DNA of 64,000 nucleotides from Eleginops maclovinus. Taxonomy: Eukaryota > Chordata > Actinopteri > Perciformes > Eleginopidae. Below, piece by piece: positions 1 to 13,269 of the stretch (position 1 is the stretch's first letter; each line of letters begins with the position of its first letter). Below the pieces are notes generated by a model. The model was not told the DNA's origin, searched no databases, and saw only the letters and a list, made by a program, of their open reading frames with translations. The stretch lies in the NCBI RefSeq assembly GCF_036324505.1, contig NC_086370.1, positions 17,014,600-17,078,599 on the forward strand. The letters are read 5' to 3'. Made by a program: the position numbers and the translations under genes.

Positions 1-1538
1 ACATAACATGTCTTTAACGTAGGATAACAAACCCAATGTTTGAAGCATGAGACAGTGTTTCCTGCTGAGTTTTTGCTTGCAGGTTATCAATAAAAATGCC
101 AAATACTATGCAGTATTCAGGCAGGCAGAGCAGCAGACACAAAAGTGGGACGTGTGGACAGTAAAAGTGGAATGCCAAGGGCAGGACAGATCCCAGGACA
201 GCTGACATGGGCAAACCACACAGATAGTGACTCTGTGCCAACAAACGGTCAGCTTAGAACACCTTTCTCAGAGGTGCAGTTATTTTTTCCCCATCTATGA
301 AACCATCCTCTGTGACATTGGGTGCTTTTTAATACAGCTCTTTATTGGGTCATGAGCATTTTACCCATAATGGGAGTGTGTTGTTGTGCCGAGTACACAC
401 AGTGATTATGAATTTAGGTTAATACCCTTTGATTATAAGAGAGAAGCTCTTTAAATGACAAGGCCGTACATGACCGGCCGGGCAGCAGCAGCACTCGTGT
501 GGACCCTGTCACTGCGGTGAGTTACTGTCCTTGCACACAGCTGTTCAGAGAGACATCATTTGGGAACAGGGCAGGATGGATGAACTTGTTCACCTTGAGC
601 TCCCATCAGCATTTTTTATCCTCGCGCTGTTCTCTCTCCCCCCGATGAGGTCACCTGTCATGTCAGGGTGAACGGTTGCGGTGTGCCACCTCCACATGTC
701 ATCCTACAGGGTGAGGGGCTGCAGTGACAGCAAGCAATTGCAGAACATGCGCGACTCTAACACAGCCCCTCGTATCACCCCCACGCCCCTGCCGCCTGCC
801 TTTGCATGCTGTGACTTATAGTGCACATAACATTACGCAGACCTGCATGGTAAATTCAAATGAGGATAAATGAAAAACTGGCGATATGAAAGACGAGGAG
901 TGTTACACCAAAGGCATTGTGTATTTAACACGTCACGTTTGACATACAAGCCTCTGTTGTGAGATAGCTTAGGTTGTTCCGTTTGTAAAGGTCTTTGAAC
1001 ATAACAGATTAAAACTGTTATACAGTAGAGAAGACAATGGCCCCTCGGGGCTGTGTACCTATGCCATGATCAGAGCAGGTGCAATTTGTCTTTTTGATTG
1101 CCTTTTTTAATAGTTTATGTTTCATGTCTACAGCAAATTAAGTCGGATGAGAATATAAAAAGGATATACAGCATAAGCGCAGAATGTTAAGGTATTGATT
1201 TTTCATTACATGTGATTCATGCAGCATTTAGTTGTTATTTTCTTCCTATTGCACAGCGAATAGACACAGAACAGATTTGATAACTATGCCATGGCAAAGC
1301 TAAGTAATCCTGTTATGTAAAATCAGTAAGTCTACACACTTGATTAACCAAATCTGAGAGAACTGCAGGATCGGATCAGAGCCCCTGCTGCATGTTCAAC
1401 TGTTGGGAGTAAACAACATTGGGTAAAAACCAAGGTGAACAAATTATGTGTGATACCTGATGCCCACAGGTGTTGAAATATGGATGCTAAAGCCTGTCAC
1501 TTGAGATCACATACATCTTTTCATCTCTCTGTTTACAG
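1..1538. other. insyn2a upstream intron sequence
   Basis: No coding exon was recognised. It should be the 3' part of the intron preceding the penultimate insyn2a exon. Only short spurious open frames are present. Confidence 0.6.
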
Positions 1539-1610
1539 GCTCACCTACCGAACAGGACAAGACACAGCAAATTGTGACACTTGTCGAAACAGCGCATGCA
1601 TCATTTACAG
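1539..1610 (+). CDS. insyn2a: insyn2a penultimate coding exon
   Basis: A 72-nt exon bounded by acceptor AG at 1537-1538 and donor GT at 1611-1612. It encodes the cysteine-containing block TGQDTANCDTCRNSACIIY and ends with two bases of a Ser codon. Confidence 0.92.
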
Positions 1611-4600
1611 GTGGGGCTCTTTTAACTGCCAGTGTTTCATTAATGCTGCAATAAATTATGTTTTCTGTTTGATTATGTGATTCAGTGTGAAAGAGGGATG
1701 TCTCCAGCAGTATTTGGTGCAGTGTTCTGTTTAGAAAATGAAAAAGGATATGTAGTGTCTGGATCTGATTGAGGCACACAGGTTTAAACAATTGAATAGA
1801 TGCAAATAAAAGCTTTTGGGTGTAGCTTTAAATGATAAAATAAGCATCAGTGCTACGAAAATAATTAAATGTGCAGCTAATGGCAGTGCTTTACTGCACC
1901 ATGGCATGTTTTCCCACAATGGAAGATGAAATAGATAATACCTCCATTATCATTTGCGAAGGTTTCTGGGGAATGCATGGCCTCTCTGTAATAAATCAGC
2001 AATCATACACAGCAGTGGAAAGTGAATTAGAAAGGATAGGAAATACAGTGGGCCCTGTTGCACAGTATACAAGGACCTTGAATTTCATCACAACCCATAA
2101 AATGCCATTTTATTTTAAAGCCAAATGATGCATTAACTCTTACGATTCTGTGGTGAACGTTTTCTGATACGTTATGAGCTAAAAGAATGGCTCAGAAGCA
2201 GAAATCCACTCAAACTGTACCTTAATTTAGTTGTCACTTCACTCCAAAAGCCTCTTCCGCTGAACCCACTTGTTACCCTGTTCTCTAAAACAGGAAACAG
2301 ACAGCTGTGTGGAAAATACTCACCAGATACTTCACTCTATACAGTGGGACTTTTGGGGTTTGGTTTGTAAAAGTTCATTTCCTTTCTGGATATGAAAGTG
2401 TGCTAACATCACAGGATCTTCTTACAAACTTCTGCTTTATGCTTGTCTTTCTAGTATAAAATATACCGCAGATGGTGTTTGCATGTTCTTTAGGGTTTTA
2501 ACTTTCGTTTGCCTTTTCTACGAAGATCCCCCTCTCTGCTCTTCCTTAAAAAGAGCATTGTTTCAAGCTGACCTAGATTGTGTTTCAACACTACATATGA
2601 CCTTGAAAGCAGACTCGCTATTTCATATCAGATACAGGGGATAATAAATGATTACGCTTCACAGATTTGTTCCTTCCTAGACAAGTGTAGCATCACTATT
2701 TGTGTATTGTCTGCCTTTGCTCGCATACATTTTAAAAAGTGTTTGATTCTGAAATTATAGCTCCCCTATATGCACTATTTTTCTGTTTAAACATGTTGGT
2801 GCCAGAAGCTAATACAAGCAAGCAAAAAAAAAAACATATTTTGACAAAAATTCTAATACTCCAAAATATGCTGCAAGGTTTCATAAAAGTTGCTGACCAG
2901 GGGAACCTCCTCTGTTGCACCCGGCACTCTAAAATCCATCTATAATGAAATGTATTTTCGCGTCCGTCTCCATGACTGCCACGTCTACTTAACCCCCTCC
3001 CATCTTAGTCATCTGCTCGGCACTCGCAAGGCATTTCTTGGAGTCTAGTTCATGTCAAACCATTCTTTATCTATGTCAGGGCACCTCTGTTCAGATAATA
3101 ACTGCAGTAATGTTCCTTATATTTGAGGGTCCATTAACACCTTTACTTTTTTTTCATTTTAAATGTAGGACTCAAAGCTTCTTTATTATGTTAATGATAA
3201 TAAAACAACTTGGAGCAACACATTTTCACGGTTTTCCCACTTACTGGATCTTAAAGGGATAGTCCGGCGAAAATTGACCCCAGGGTCTTTTTCTGCATGA
3301 AAACTGATCAAGTAAGCCCTCCAGAGAGTTTTTTCCGTTCATCAACCAGTATTGAGCTTGCCCGGAAAAACCGGGAGCAACGCTAATAGCCAAAATGGCT
3401 TGCAGTGTATTCGATCGGGCAGTGCGCAGAACGCTTCCAAAACGGCATTTTTTTACCACTAACATTGCTCGAAATAGCACCAAACCTCTGCAGTACCATG
3501 GCTAGGGTCCTTACACATAAAACGGAGCACCAACAACGTAGTTTGCAAACCCAAAGTTTATTAAAAAGAACTGTTTTACAAGACTCACCAACTGCCCCCC
3601 ATTCCAGCTCCTCTCCAAGGAAAGTCCACACAAGTCCATTATCGAATGCACCGGAGTTCAGTTCAAGGAGGAATGTTTTGGAACGTGTAATTCCATGGAA
3701 ATTCATATCTAGTGAGTGTTGACACGGAAATGAAAGGAGTTGCATGTAAGCTACCGGCAACTCCTTTCATTGGAATTATACATTCCAAAACATTCCTCCT
3801 TCCAAGCAAAAATAGAAACAAAAGGTTTTCCTGTGTCAATATATCTCCAAAAACACCACAGGATAACAGACAGAGAGCCGCAGAACGACAGACACTCTCA
3901 CCAGAGTGAACCGAGAGCAGCTCTGGACCAAAGTCATGAAAAAAAAACAGATTTAAACCTCTACTGAATCAGTCCGATGTGAAAAAATAAGGGTAGAGGA
4001 ATTCGACACTCCCTGGCAAAACAAACGCAGATATTATTTGATCTGAATCTGATTTGCTATAAGAGACACTGGCTGGTGTCAGGAGGAACAATTGATGCTT
4101 TCCTGATGACCTGGTGTCTGAATTCACTAAAGTAAATCCTGCTTACCTATCTTTAACGACTTGTGGGACTAAATTGATGGAGTTCACCTAAAAAGGATAA
4201 AGCTGTTCACCTTCAACCTACTCCTTCACCCAGCTGTTCATAACACTTCTAAAGATGTTGAAGAAAACACGGCCATGCTCAGCGATATAAAGAGCAATCT
4301 CTCCTTCATCCCAAACAAATGGTATGATTAATCTGACAGCAGATGATTTTAATCTTTGTAATTTATAGAGCTTCCTATTTTTTCATGATTCACAGATGTG
4401 ACAAAGCAGATGTGCACACCATTTTTTGTATTTTTAAACCTGTCTTCGTTGATTGGCTTACTGTTTCTTTGTTTTTACATTATTTTATGCGCGGCACTGT
4501 GCTCTCCTGTATTACAGCCAACATCTAGTACAATACTGCGGTGGGTCTGTACCTCTCTATTTGTATTCGCTATTTTTATTGATTTAATATCATTACTGTA

Positions 4601-7600
4601 AGTTAGGGTTTCAATCTTGGGGTTTAGGCAGAGTGGTTTCTTAGAATATGTTTAACTTGTTCAATAAATGTCATAGGATATGATATGACTGATTGTGGTT
4701 AATATTGTCTGTGGCGAGAGAATGCATTTCGGTTTCCTCTAACTAAGAAGAACAGCATCATCATTTGTAGGACTAAAACAATAAGAACCCTGCGTAGAGG
4801 AGCAAAAATACTCCTAAATCCTACATCTGAGTTTCTCTTTTCGCCCCTGTCTGCGCCTATTCTATGTCGGTTTGGCAGTTCGACTGAATTAATGAACAAT
4901 TTCTGATGGCACAGAAGCGCCCCTCGGTATGTTGACTCTAAACCAAAGCATGTACGGCAATAAAATCACGTTAAAGGCACACTCTGCGGAATAGTAATAA
5001 AGTGGAAGATTATTATTTATTATTTATCTGCGGTCTGTATCATTAAACGCTGTTTATTTCAGATCACCCGATTGGATTTTAAGTCGAGGAATAGAGCAGA
5101 GCCTGAGCTGGCAGCAGTGAGCACTCCATCATGGTGCTATGTGTCTTTGCCAAGGCAGTTGTCGTAAATATCTTAAATTTGGCAAATAGTGCTGTTTATT
5201 ATTCTTCAGCTGCAAAAACCTTCCAATATTGAGTTGTGTTAGTACAGAGGGAAAAATAAAAGCATTTATTTATTGTTTATCCCAGCTCTTGATGTCAGAT
5301 GTGCTTTTGTAATCTCATTTGTAGCTTCCTCACCTCATTACCATCATCCCTGTTATTATAATAGTCTATTACAGTGAATTAACCTGCTGAAAGGCCAGCA
5401 GAAATAACATTACAGTGAGGAAAATTTAAACAAGGCTTGGGAAAGTTAGTACCTCAACATTAGACTGGAACAGCATGTTGCAACTGTAACTGAGATTGAC
5501 TCCCCTGAGATGTAGCCCTTCATTTCAGAGCAGTCCACAACCTCCAGTATGTTCGATAAATTCAGGACTTGAGCATTTGCTGAGCTCAGGTATCAGTAGG
5601 TCTTATCATACTTCAGCTCCCCCCCCCAACAGTCTCCACCCACCCTCGATATACTGCAGTATCTCATACATCACTGCAACAAATAGGGCACACATTTTGC
5701 AAGTAAAAGGGAGGTATAGAAAGGCTGTATGTTTGGACGATAATTTAAGGAAATAACTATAATGCTGTTCATCAAATCAGGAGAAAAGGTATCTCATAAA
5801 GGGCCCTCTGACCCATTTAACAAAAAAACATGACAGTTTTAATTAGTTAGACTGAAAATGCATATTTTTTTTCCATATTTTGGGATGGCGAACAGGTCTC
5901 GATATAATAACCGATGAGCCTCAGCCGCCATTGCAATGAAGAAGAGGCAAGCTGGGGGCATAAAACCATGTATAGCAAATTCAAAACGCTTCTTTGTTAC
6001 ATAGGAAAACATGTGTTCACAATCAGCTGAGATATTAAACTTTAATACATATTTCCCATTTACATTCATTTGTTAATTTGCTGATTAGCCTGTATTGTTT
6101 TAAACATCAGTATTCATCTTAAACAAACATGAGGTAGATTTAAAAATGAAAATTGGGGGTGGTAGTATACAAACAAATAAAGATAGAAACTGCTCTTTAT
6201 GGTCCCTTGTTATCTACTTGAGTATATCAAACAAGTTTTATAAAAGCATTCGTTGCCAATTACGTGTGGCCCTCCACTGAGTCAACCTAGAGTACAAAGT
6301 GTTACAAACAAAATCAGATCAAAGCGTTAAAACATTTTATCCCTATCACGCTGCGTTGAATAAGAACCAGCACTGGAATCAAAGCAAACTATGCAGTTGT
6401 TTCCAATTTGGACGTAACAATGACTTTGAAAAAGAGTTTCAGGGAAAAGCTAAAGCAATATGATGAGCTAATTAGCACTTGTATCCCACGCTGCGATGGC
6501 GGAGCCGTGGTTGTTTTGGTGAACAATTGTCAAGATTGCCTATTTTGTTTTGTTCTTATTAATGAGATCGGGCTTTTCTTTGTGTGTCTGTGAAGCAGAA
6601 AGCTATGTAATAGACAACAGCAATGGCTTTAATAACAGAGAAACATGACTACAGAAGAATCCCAGCATCTGATTTCCATAACCTGTGGGAGGTATCTGCT
6701 TCAACTGTTGCCTGTCTGTCTAGAGGAAATAACTGTCAGTCTCCAGTGATTCAATCTACTATGCCCTGTCATGTAGCTGTGAGGATGTTACACTATACTG
6801 GGTCTGAACCACTCATCTTGTCAAGTGAAGGGTTTGAACTTCGAATGGCCAAAGGGGAAATCACAAGAGGGGAAATGACTTTACACTGAAAGGTTGGCAG
6901 CAGTGGAGAGAGAACAGAGGCTGTGCAGGTATACACTGCTGAATGCATAGAGTATGCCCTGCTAAAAAGACTCATCACAGCAGCAGAATCCCTCCCAGGA
7001 GCTACAATCATTGAACGGTGCTCAGCACACCACGACCACAGACAAACAAACGGCTCGCCACTGATCAGTAACAGCTACTCACACTGCATAGCTAAATAGA
7101 TGATTAATCTGCTATGCTAAAGGCCAAAGAAAATCCTCCCCATCTCCAGTCGCTTCAATCTGTTTGTGTACAGAGATGATCTTAGATATAGGGCTTTTGT
7201 TTGCTGCAGCACCTGCTCCCTGGTGCCACCCACATCAAACAGTGCTGCCTCTGGCTTCCCACCGAGGCAGTTGTCCACGGCATATAGTAATTGCAGTGAT
7301 ATGCCAAGTGATTTATTGGTTAATAATTGCTGAGGCTGTTCACACTGTGATCCTGCTCTGCTTTCTGTCAAGTCAACATTCTTTAAACAGCAGTTGCAAA
7401 GGACACATTTTTAAACAAAAGATAGAAATAGAGGTGAAGCTGGAGGAAATGAAACGGCAGATGCTATTAGCAGCCAGGGGAGTTTAGTGAACAATGCTAT
7501 TTTTACCGGGATGACTATAAGCAAGAATGCTATATTTACCCGGGTGTCTAAAGTCAACAATGCTATTTGCACTGGGGTGACTAAACAGACACTCGGAAAT

Positions 7601-9255
7601 TAAACAATGGATAATATTTATAATATTTCTAAGTGAAAGTTCTAAAACAGTTGCATCACATACTGTAAGAAACAGCATTGTTGTCAGGACAAAGACGTTT
7701 CCCTTGTCAAGGATTCAATTTGGATTTTGTTTTGAAGTATGAAAAGGAAACTGTGCATAAGACAAGGAAACAGAGTTTGCAAAAACAGATTTTGTTGTGG
7801 TGCAACGAAACATATATTTTATTATAAATTCACAAACCCATGCAGGCTCTTGTATTTTTAATTTTCATTTGATCCAGAGTTTGATTCATTGAAAGTTAAA
7901 GCCTTCCAAACATCTTTTCAGCGCTCCTTCCAGTTTCTCCCCCGGAGGCTTTATTAGAGCTCTCTTGTTAGCTGACACTTATCTTAAGGGTGAGGACAGT
8001 TCCCAGGATTCATTTTGTCACTTTGAGTACAGCAGATCCTTCAGCGAACTAATTAGTCTGCCCATCAAAGCCCTCACCCTATCATACAAAGTTTAGTAGT
8101 TTAACGTGTACTTGTGTGCCTGCAGACAAGAAGAGGACTTCATGCTTGACCTTGACATGTCAGATGTCATCTCTTTCAGCAGCTTCAGTTCTCTCTTCCA
8201 CCTTTAATCCTCCAGACTTTGAATGACAAGAATAAGCTGTAATCAGTAGTATTCACTGGCCTTCTGAAAAAGCAGTGCCTTCAGTAATGGTGAATAACTC
8301 CAAGAAAAAGAGAGGACGAATAAAAATGCCAAAAACCAAAAAGCAACATTTTATTATGAGGTGTCACTGTTGCATGCCCAAAGCAGATAATTCATTCTCT
8401 TTTATTAGCATTCGGATGCTATCAAATATGTATTGCATACCGCAGGAATAAATACATTAACAGAGCACTACAAATCAATAGTAATAAAGTAAAAGGAGAT
8501 GGTGTATAATAATGCATTTATCCCTAGCTTGAATACAGGCAGTTAATCAGGATCTGCTTGGCCTCTCAATGGTTTCATTTGGAAGGAATTAAGCCCCACA
8601 TTTCTCCCAGGCCTGAGAGATTTAATCAAGGAGAGAGTTCAAATAAGGTGGTGTAACAAAATCAGACAATGACCAGCCTGGGATTACACTCGCGGATGTG
8701 AAATATAATCTGTGCAGGAAAAGCCCTTTGACTGCATGCATGAAAGATACAGACATGATGCAAAGGGACTCTATTACTCGTAGGAGTCTGTGAAATGTAG
8801 ATCTGTGCCACAAGACATGTGTGCTGCCAGGGTGTCTGTCAGTGCATTTGAACGGTTCGCCTCCCTCCCAGCCTCCATCTGGACATCAGTGGATTACTTG
8901 AATAAAGATAAATGTGTTATGACACCACCAAAAAGATAAAATGTCTACTTTGTCAACTTTTTATTGGCAATCAAAACGTATACAGTCAAATCCTCACAAT
9001 TAAAGTTCAATTTTAAACTGAATAATGAACATACACGTTCTAAAATTCTCCCTGTTTTGCTTGTGTTACAGTGTGGAGCTGGACTTTAAGCTGCAGGAGG
9101 ATAAACTACAGCCCCTGATTAAGAGACTTTACCCTCTGGATAGCCAACAATGTCCCGCTCTGCCTTACTCCAATGAAGTGTTCACATCCACCCCCAAGCG
9201 CAAGTCCAAGACAGAATCCAAAAAGCATTCTCGTTGGAAACTTTGGTTCCTTTGA
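1539..9255 (+). CDS. insyn2a: inhibitory synaptic factor 2A, last two coding exons (5' part outside window)
   Basis: Join 1539-1610, 9072-9255. INSYN2A (FAM196A) is a vertebrate protein of the inhibitory postsynaptic (gephyrin) density. I recognise the conserved C-terminus: exon one encodes LTYRTGQDTANCDTC followed by RNSACIIY, and exon two continues SVELDFKLQEDKLQP and ends in a basic tail, KSKTESKKH then RWKLWFL. The first exon has acceptor tttacag and donor GTGGGG and ends in phase 2. The second has acceptor gttacag and supplies the one missing base of a Ser codon, so the frame closes without a break. Only about 84 residues are present; the N-terminal bulk and start codon lie left of position 1. 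In human this gene lies inside a DOCK1 intron on the opposite strand; no DOCK1 exon was recognised here. Family identity rests on a remembered near-identical C-terminus and is strong. Confidence 0.93.
3251..3920. repeat. interspersed repeat beginning TTAAAGGGATAGTCC, with foldback
   Basis: The opening TTAAAGGGATAGTCCGGCG resembles a very common class of teleost non-autonomous elements that start at a TTAA. Base composition differs from the flanks (more CpG, more GC). The segment contains an inverted repeat at 3665-3695 versus 3771-3801 and a nested one at 3729-3743 versus 3757-3771. The right boundary is not certain. The minus-strand open frame of about 125 codons here is fortuitous. Confidence 0.45.
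7459..7589. repeat. 33-bp minisatellite, four units
   Basis: Diverged tandem units start near 7459, 7491, 7524 and 7557. Each contains AATGCTAT (ATGCTAT in the first), then a CCGGG- or CTGGGG-like core and a GTGACTAA-like end. Units two to four are exactly 33 bp. Confidence 0.75.
9072..9255 (+). CDS. insyn2a: insyn2a terminal coding exon
   Basis: Acceptor AG is at 9070-9071 and the stop TGA at 9253-9255. It encodes 60 residues after the split Ser, ending in the conserved lysine-rich, Trp-containing tail (RWKLWFL). Confidence 0.92.
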
Positions 9256-9260
9256 ATAAA
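9255..9260 (+). terminator. AATAAA hexamer overlapping the insyn2a stop codon
   Basis: The stop TGA and a canonical AATAAA share one base (tgAATAAA). If used, the 3'UTR would be only about 15-30 nt. Whether it is the real poly(A) signal cannot be told from sequence alone. Confidence 0.4.
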
Positions 9261-12200
9261 ACATGAAGGCTCTGGAAACAGCCTTTTTGTTGGGCACATT
9301 AATACCCCTGTTGTTCTCTGAATGGATGAGGGAATATTCAGTGGGAATAATCAACACATGAGGATTCATAAGGACAGAAACCAGTTCATTTGGGGATCTC
9401 AGTTGAGACTGCACATTATGTCAGCTAGGGGACAGCAGAGACAAATAACATTTTAAGTTCTGCCAAACCTTTTCCTGGCATGTTCGCTGAAGAGGATTGG
9501 ACACACCTGCAAAAAACTAGGTGAGCTTTGGGATACATATATGTTTCTAAGCTGTGTAAAGATGGATGTTATTTGTATACTGCACCTCTCACTTTATATG
9601 CGCATCTTTTTATTGCCTTCTCCAATGCAATGCACTTGTGATCTTATTCCTTCAGAGCATATTGCTTGGCCACAACAGGAGGCGCCATGTGGAGGGCCTT
9701 TTTTAAGTGAAGCTATAACCTTTTGAATGGACATCAGCCCCACCTCCGGCAAAGCACAAACATTTGACTATTGAGAGGAAAATGCGTCAAAGACTGAAAT
9801 GCCATACAGTACATTGCAGTGTGTCAGAGCTGTTCTTATTACCCTGTCTCTTCTCTCCTCTTCCTCCTTTTCTCTTGCTCAGTTCGTCTGTCCAACTGAA
9901 TGTCTGCCTGCATTTGTTAATAAGCCCTGTTTCCTCCGTCTCTTTCAATCTTTGTCCCCTTATCTTTCTCTGCCTTTCTATCTTTATCTCCATTTAGCTC
10001 ACTGTGCAACTAAACAACTAGCCAGCCAACTTTGCCTCAGTCATCCCGTCCTTTTCTGCTGGCTACACTGACACGTGATGATCAGAATCTATATTTTAGA
10101 ATATCTGCTTGTTTTTAGCAAAGTATAGTGAAGTGACATTTTAAAATGTATGAGCAGCTGCTCTTGAAGAAGGTCAAATTGTGGAAAAAAGGTATCTTGG
10201 GTGAGGTCACATTTTTAACAACATATATATAATGTTTTGAATAATTCCAAGGCAGAATATTTTCTATTATACCTGAGAAAGTGTCTGGATTTTTTCTTGA
10301 ATTTCAAACAAAAAGTAAAGGCTATTTTGACATTTCTATTTAAGTCTGCTGAGAGTTTGCCTTGCCTATCAGTCAATCATTGGGTCACACTAAACCTTTG
10401 ATGTGACGTCTTGAACCGACTCTACTTCTGAGTAATTTGTTTCATGCCCAGTTGGCTTACACTTGAAGTGTGTTTTGTAATAATATTTTATCTTGCCATT
10501 CCACCTTGTGAAATGTAACATTTACTTTCCTTTTTAATTTGCAGAACACCATTACAGAACACCAAACATCTGTTTAACAACCCACACAAACAACTGCGCA
10601 CTGAACTTGAGAGTAGAAGGGCTATACAGTGCTGATGGAGTATGGTAGCAATCTTCCAGCAGAGAAGACTTGTAGCTACCAGCTTTGGTTGAGTACAAAA
10701 AACAAACACTGATGATGTAGCAATGGTACTGAACAAAGCAGGTATTTACTGAAGTCTAAAAGTGTTTTGTAACAGCAGCTCTTATGTAGATTATGGTACT
10801 GTTTAATGTCGGAGAAGTGTCAGGAAGACTCATACTGGCCTCCCATCGTTAGACTGCGCAGTAGATTACAGCATTCAGGTCACCAATTTCCATGCAACGA
10901 TCTGTACCTTGAGAAAGTGCAATTGAGTGATGTGGAATAATATGCATTTTTCTACTGTTTCTACATCGTGATTAAAACATTTTCAACTGAAAGTTAATCA
11001 GTGTGCTCCTATGTCAACTGAAAGTTAGAGGCAAGTCCTGTTCATTCATTTTTTCATAGTCTACGTTATGTGACTCACATTTGGAGCAGTTCTACAGTTT
11101 GGATTGACATTAACTCTCCTATTTCACTCACAAAGTACAAAAAGATTAACAGCAGGGTTAAACAAAATTAATTAAAAATACAAGCTTGTATACAGATCAG
11201 GAGAAAAGGTAACTATGACTCACAAGGCATTTTAGTAAGAAAGATCCATCACCTCAGTTTTTAATTATTTCAACAATGAAAATACTTTATTGCAATCTGC
11301 CACCGACGACTGGACATTTTAGTGTTTGTTTTCACGTTGGTTTAGTTTAGAGACTCTAGCGCTACGCTCTGAACTATGATGAAAGGGCATTTTGAATTCT
11401 CCAACGCTCTGATTTAGTTTTTCATTGGATTGCTCTCCATAGCAACAGCAGCTGAGGCTCATGGGTATTGTTGAGCGCCGCCAAAATAATGTCATGTGAA
11501 AATCTAAGAATAGCAATTTAACTTATTCAAACCATTAGCCGTAGCATTACCTATCTGATTGTAAAATGATTCTATGTTACATCAACAGTGTCATTTATGG
11601 TAAAAATTGAAATGGGAATACAAAATGAGAAAAAGGCCGGCGCCAGCTACTCTTTGTGACTGCTGAAACTACACCAGGAATAGGTGTAGTTACAGTCAGA
11701 GAGGCATTCACCCGCTGTCAGACAGTCCACATGTTACATCTTTTGTGCTATAGTGAGGCAGAGCTGGACCATGACCAGGGCTCTGCAGCTGTATTGTAGT
11801 TGAGCTCCTTCTTCTCCCTCCTAATGTGATTAGTGCTCAATCGCAAGAAGAGTCAAGACCAGGAGGCGAGAGGGGTTCCAGGCCATCAATCTGAGTGACC
11901 TGATCCCACATCCATCCCTCTCACCCCCTGATCCACCGTACCGTGTCTGTCTCTTTCATTCTCCTCAGCTGATTCTCTTTAGCTTTTATTTTACCAGTGT
12001 CTTCGATCATTCCTACAGTACTTTCTTTCTCTATTCTTTTTCCCACAGCTTATTGTTCTCTCCACATTTATTTCCTTCCTCCATCTGCCTCCTAATCTCA
12101 AGCATGTGGGAGTTCCTATTTTTCAATTTTCCTATGTAGTTCCACATGATTGTAGTTTCTAAAATGGATCAAAAACAACATGATCGAGCCTTTTTGATAT

Positions 12201-12892
12201 ACTTTAATTACAGTTTTTTTAACATTCAAGTAATTTCTCACAAAAATAGTATTAAGATTCAAGGGTGTCCAGATTGGAGGTACTGCAATTCATACATTAT
12301 TTTACAAAAACAGATACAAATAATAAATAAAATGCATCCTTAGATGTAGTTCCACTTTATAGCACTGTCTGTACGAGTTTTATCAAAGATACCACATGAA
12401 TTATTATGTCAAGAACAGTGAAGTTTATTCAGTAATATCAAGGACTATATTATATGGAAGTCAACAATACATAAGAAGCTTGCCTTTATTCTGGGATTAA
12501 AAAAAAATCATTTCAGCTTACCATATTTTTATTTTATGATGCGTTATATTTTTTCTGTAACCTTGGCCGAGGTGGCCTGTGAAATATGGCATAATTAGTG
12601 ATGTCACAGTGCACTGACACATCCAGGTGTACACTTACACATTACCGTTACAAAAATAAACCACCGTAGGTCAACAAAAGCAACAATATGTTTGATGTTA
12701 ATATTCTCCTCTCTTCGTTTCTACAGTGTAAGGGATCATCATAACAAAGAAGTATTTACTAAACATTACAGTGAAGTAACTTAATCCGCTGACCCAGTTT
12801 ACCTACTTTTATTTCATTTATAAATAGAACCGCAACAGCGTAGTGTATAAAAAGGTGTTGGATAATGTGCATATTATAATTAATGCTGTAAA
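9261..12892. other. intergenic, convergent insyn2a / ido1
   Basis: A 3.6 kb spacer between the 3' ends of the two convergent genes. It is AT-rich with short pyrimidine runs (about 9835-9990). No exon, RNA gene or clear mobile element was seen. Confidence 0.6.
12808..12813 (-). terminator. candidate ido1 poly(A) signal
   Basis: AATAAA on the minus strand (TTTATT on plus), about 80 nt downstream of the ido1 stop codon. This is a plausible distance for a short 3'UTR. Confidence 0.45.
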
Positions 12893-13269
12893 TCACATTT
12901 CAGTTTCTCTTGACGCAGATGGCCTCTCTAGGATCAATGCTTTTTGAGTGGCATTACGAGTGCTCTTGAGGAAGACCATGAAGCTCGTTCCGCCGGTCCC
13001 CGTGGTGTTCAGCGAGGTGCCAACACCTCTCAGCGGGCAGCCCATGGCGCGGACCTGAGAACCGGGCAGAATAACGTACTTGGCCACAGTATTGAGGTGG
13101 TAGTTCCTTAAATCTACCAGCGCTGAGACACAGGAGTTGTAGGCCTGGCAGAGATCGGAGCTGGAGTGGGACAGGATGAAGTCTTGCAGAGATGGACAGA
13201 CTGACAGAGTCTCAATCAGCTGACTGTGGGCGGGAGGCATATACTCCCTCATGCGGGTCAGGAAGGCTC
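12893..13269 (-). CDS. ido1: ido1 exon 10, terminal
   Basis: 377 nt to the stop at 12895-12893. Encodes REYMPPAH, the helix with [10 protein letters not shown] (proximal haem ligand His344), and [18 protein letters not shown], the JK-loop region and last helix. Confidence 0.96.

Larger units (their letters stand above)
1611..9071. other. insyn2a last intron (7.5 kb)
   Basis: Intron between the two insyn2a exons. It holds an interspersed repeat with a foldback (about 3251-3920) and a four-unit minisatellite (7459-7589). The rest is AT-rich sequence in which I see no gene on either strand. Confidence 0.7.

Noticed and set aside
3383..3760. 125-codon minus-strand frame
   Set aside because: Lies wholly inside an interspersed repeat with a foldback; no protein family resemblance.
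9670..9690. Second CTCF-like site (CAACAGGAGGCGCC)
   Set aside because: Three mismatches to the core consensus.
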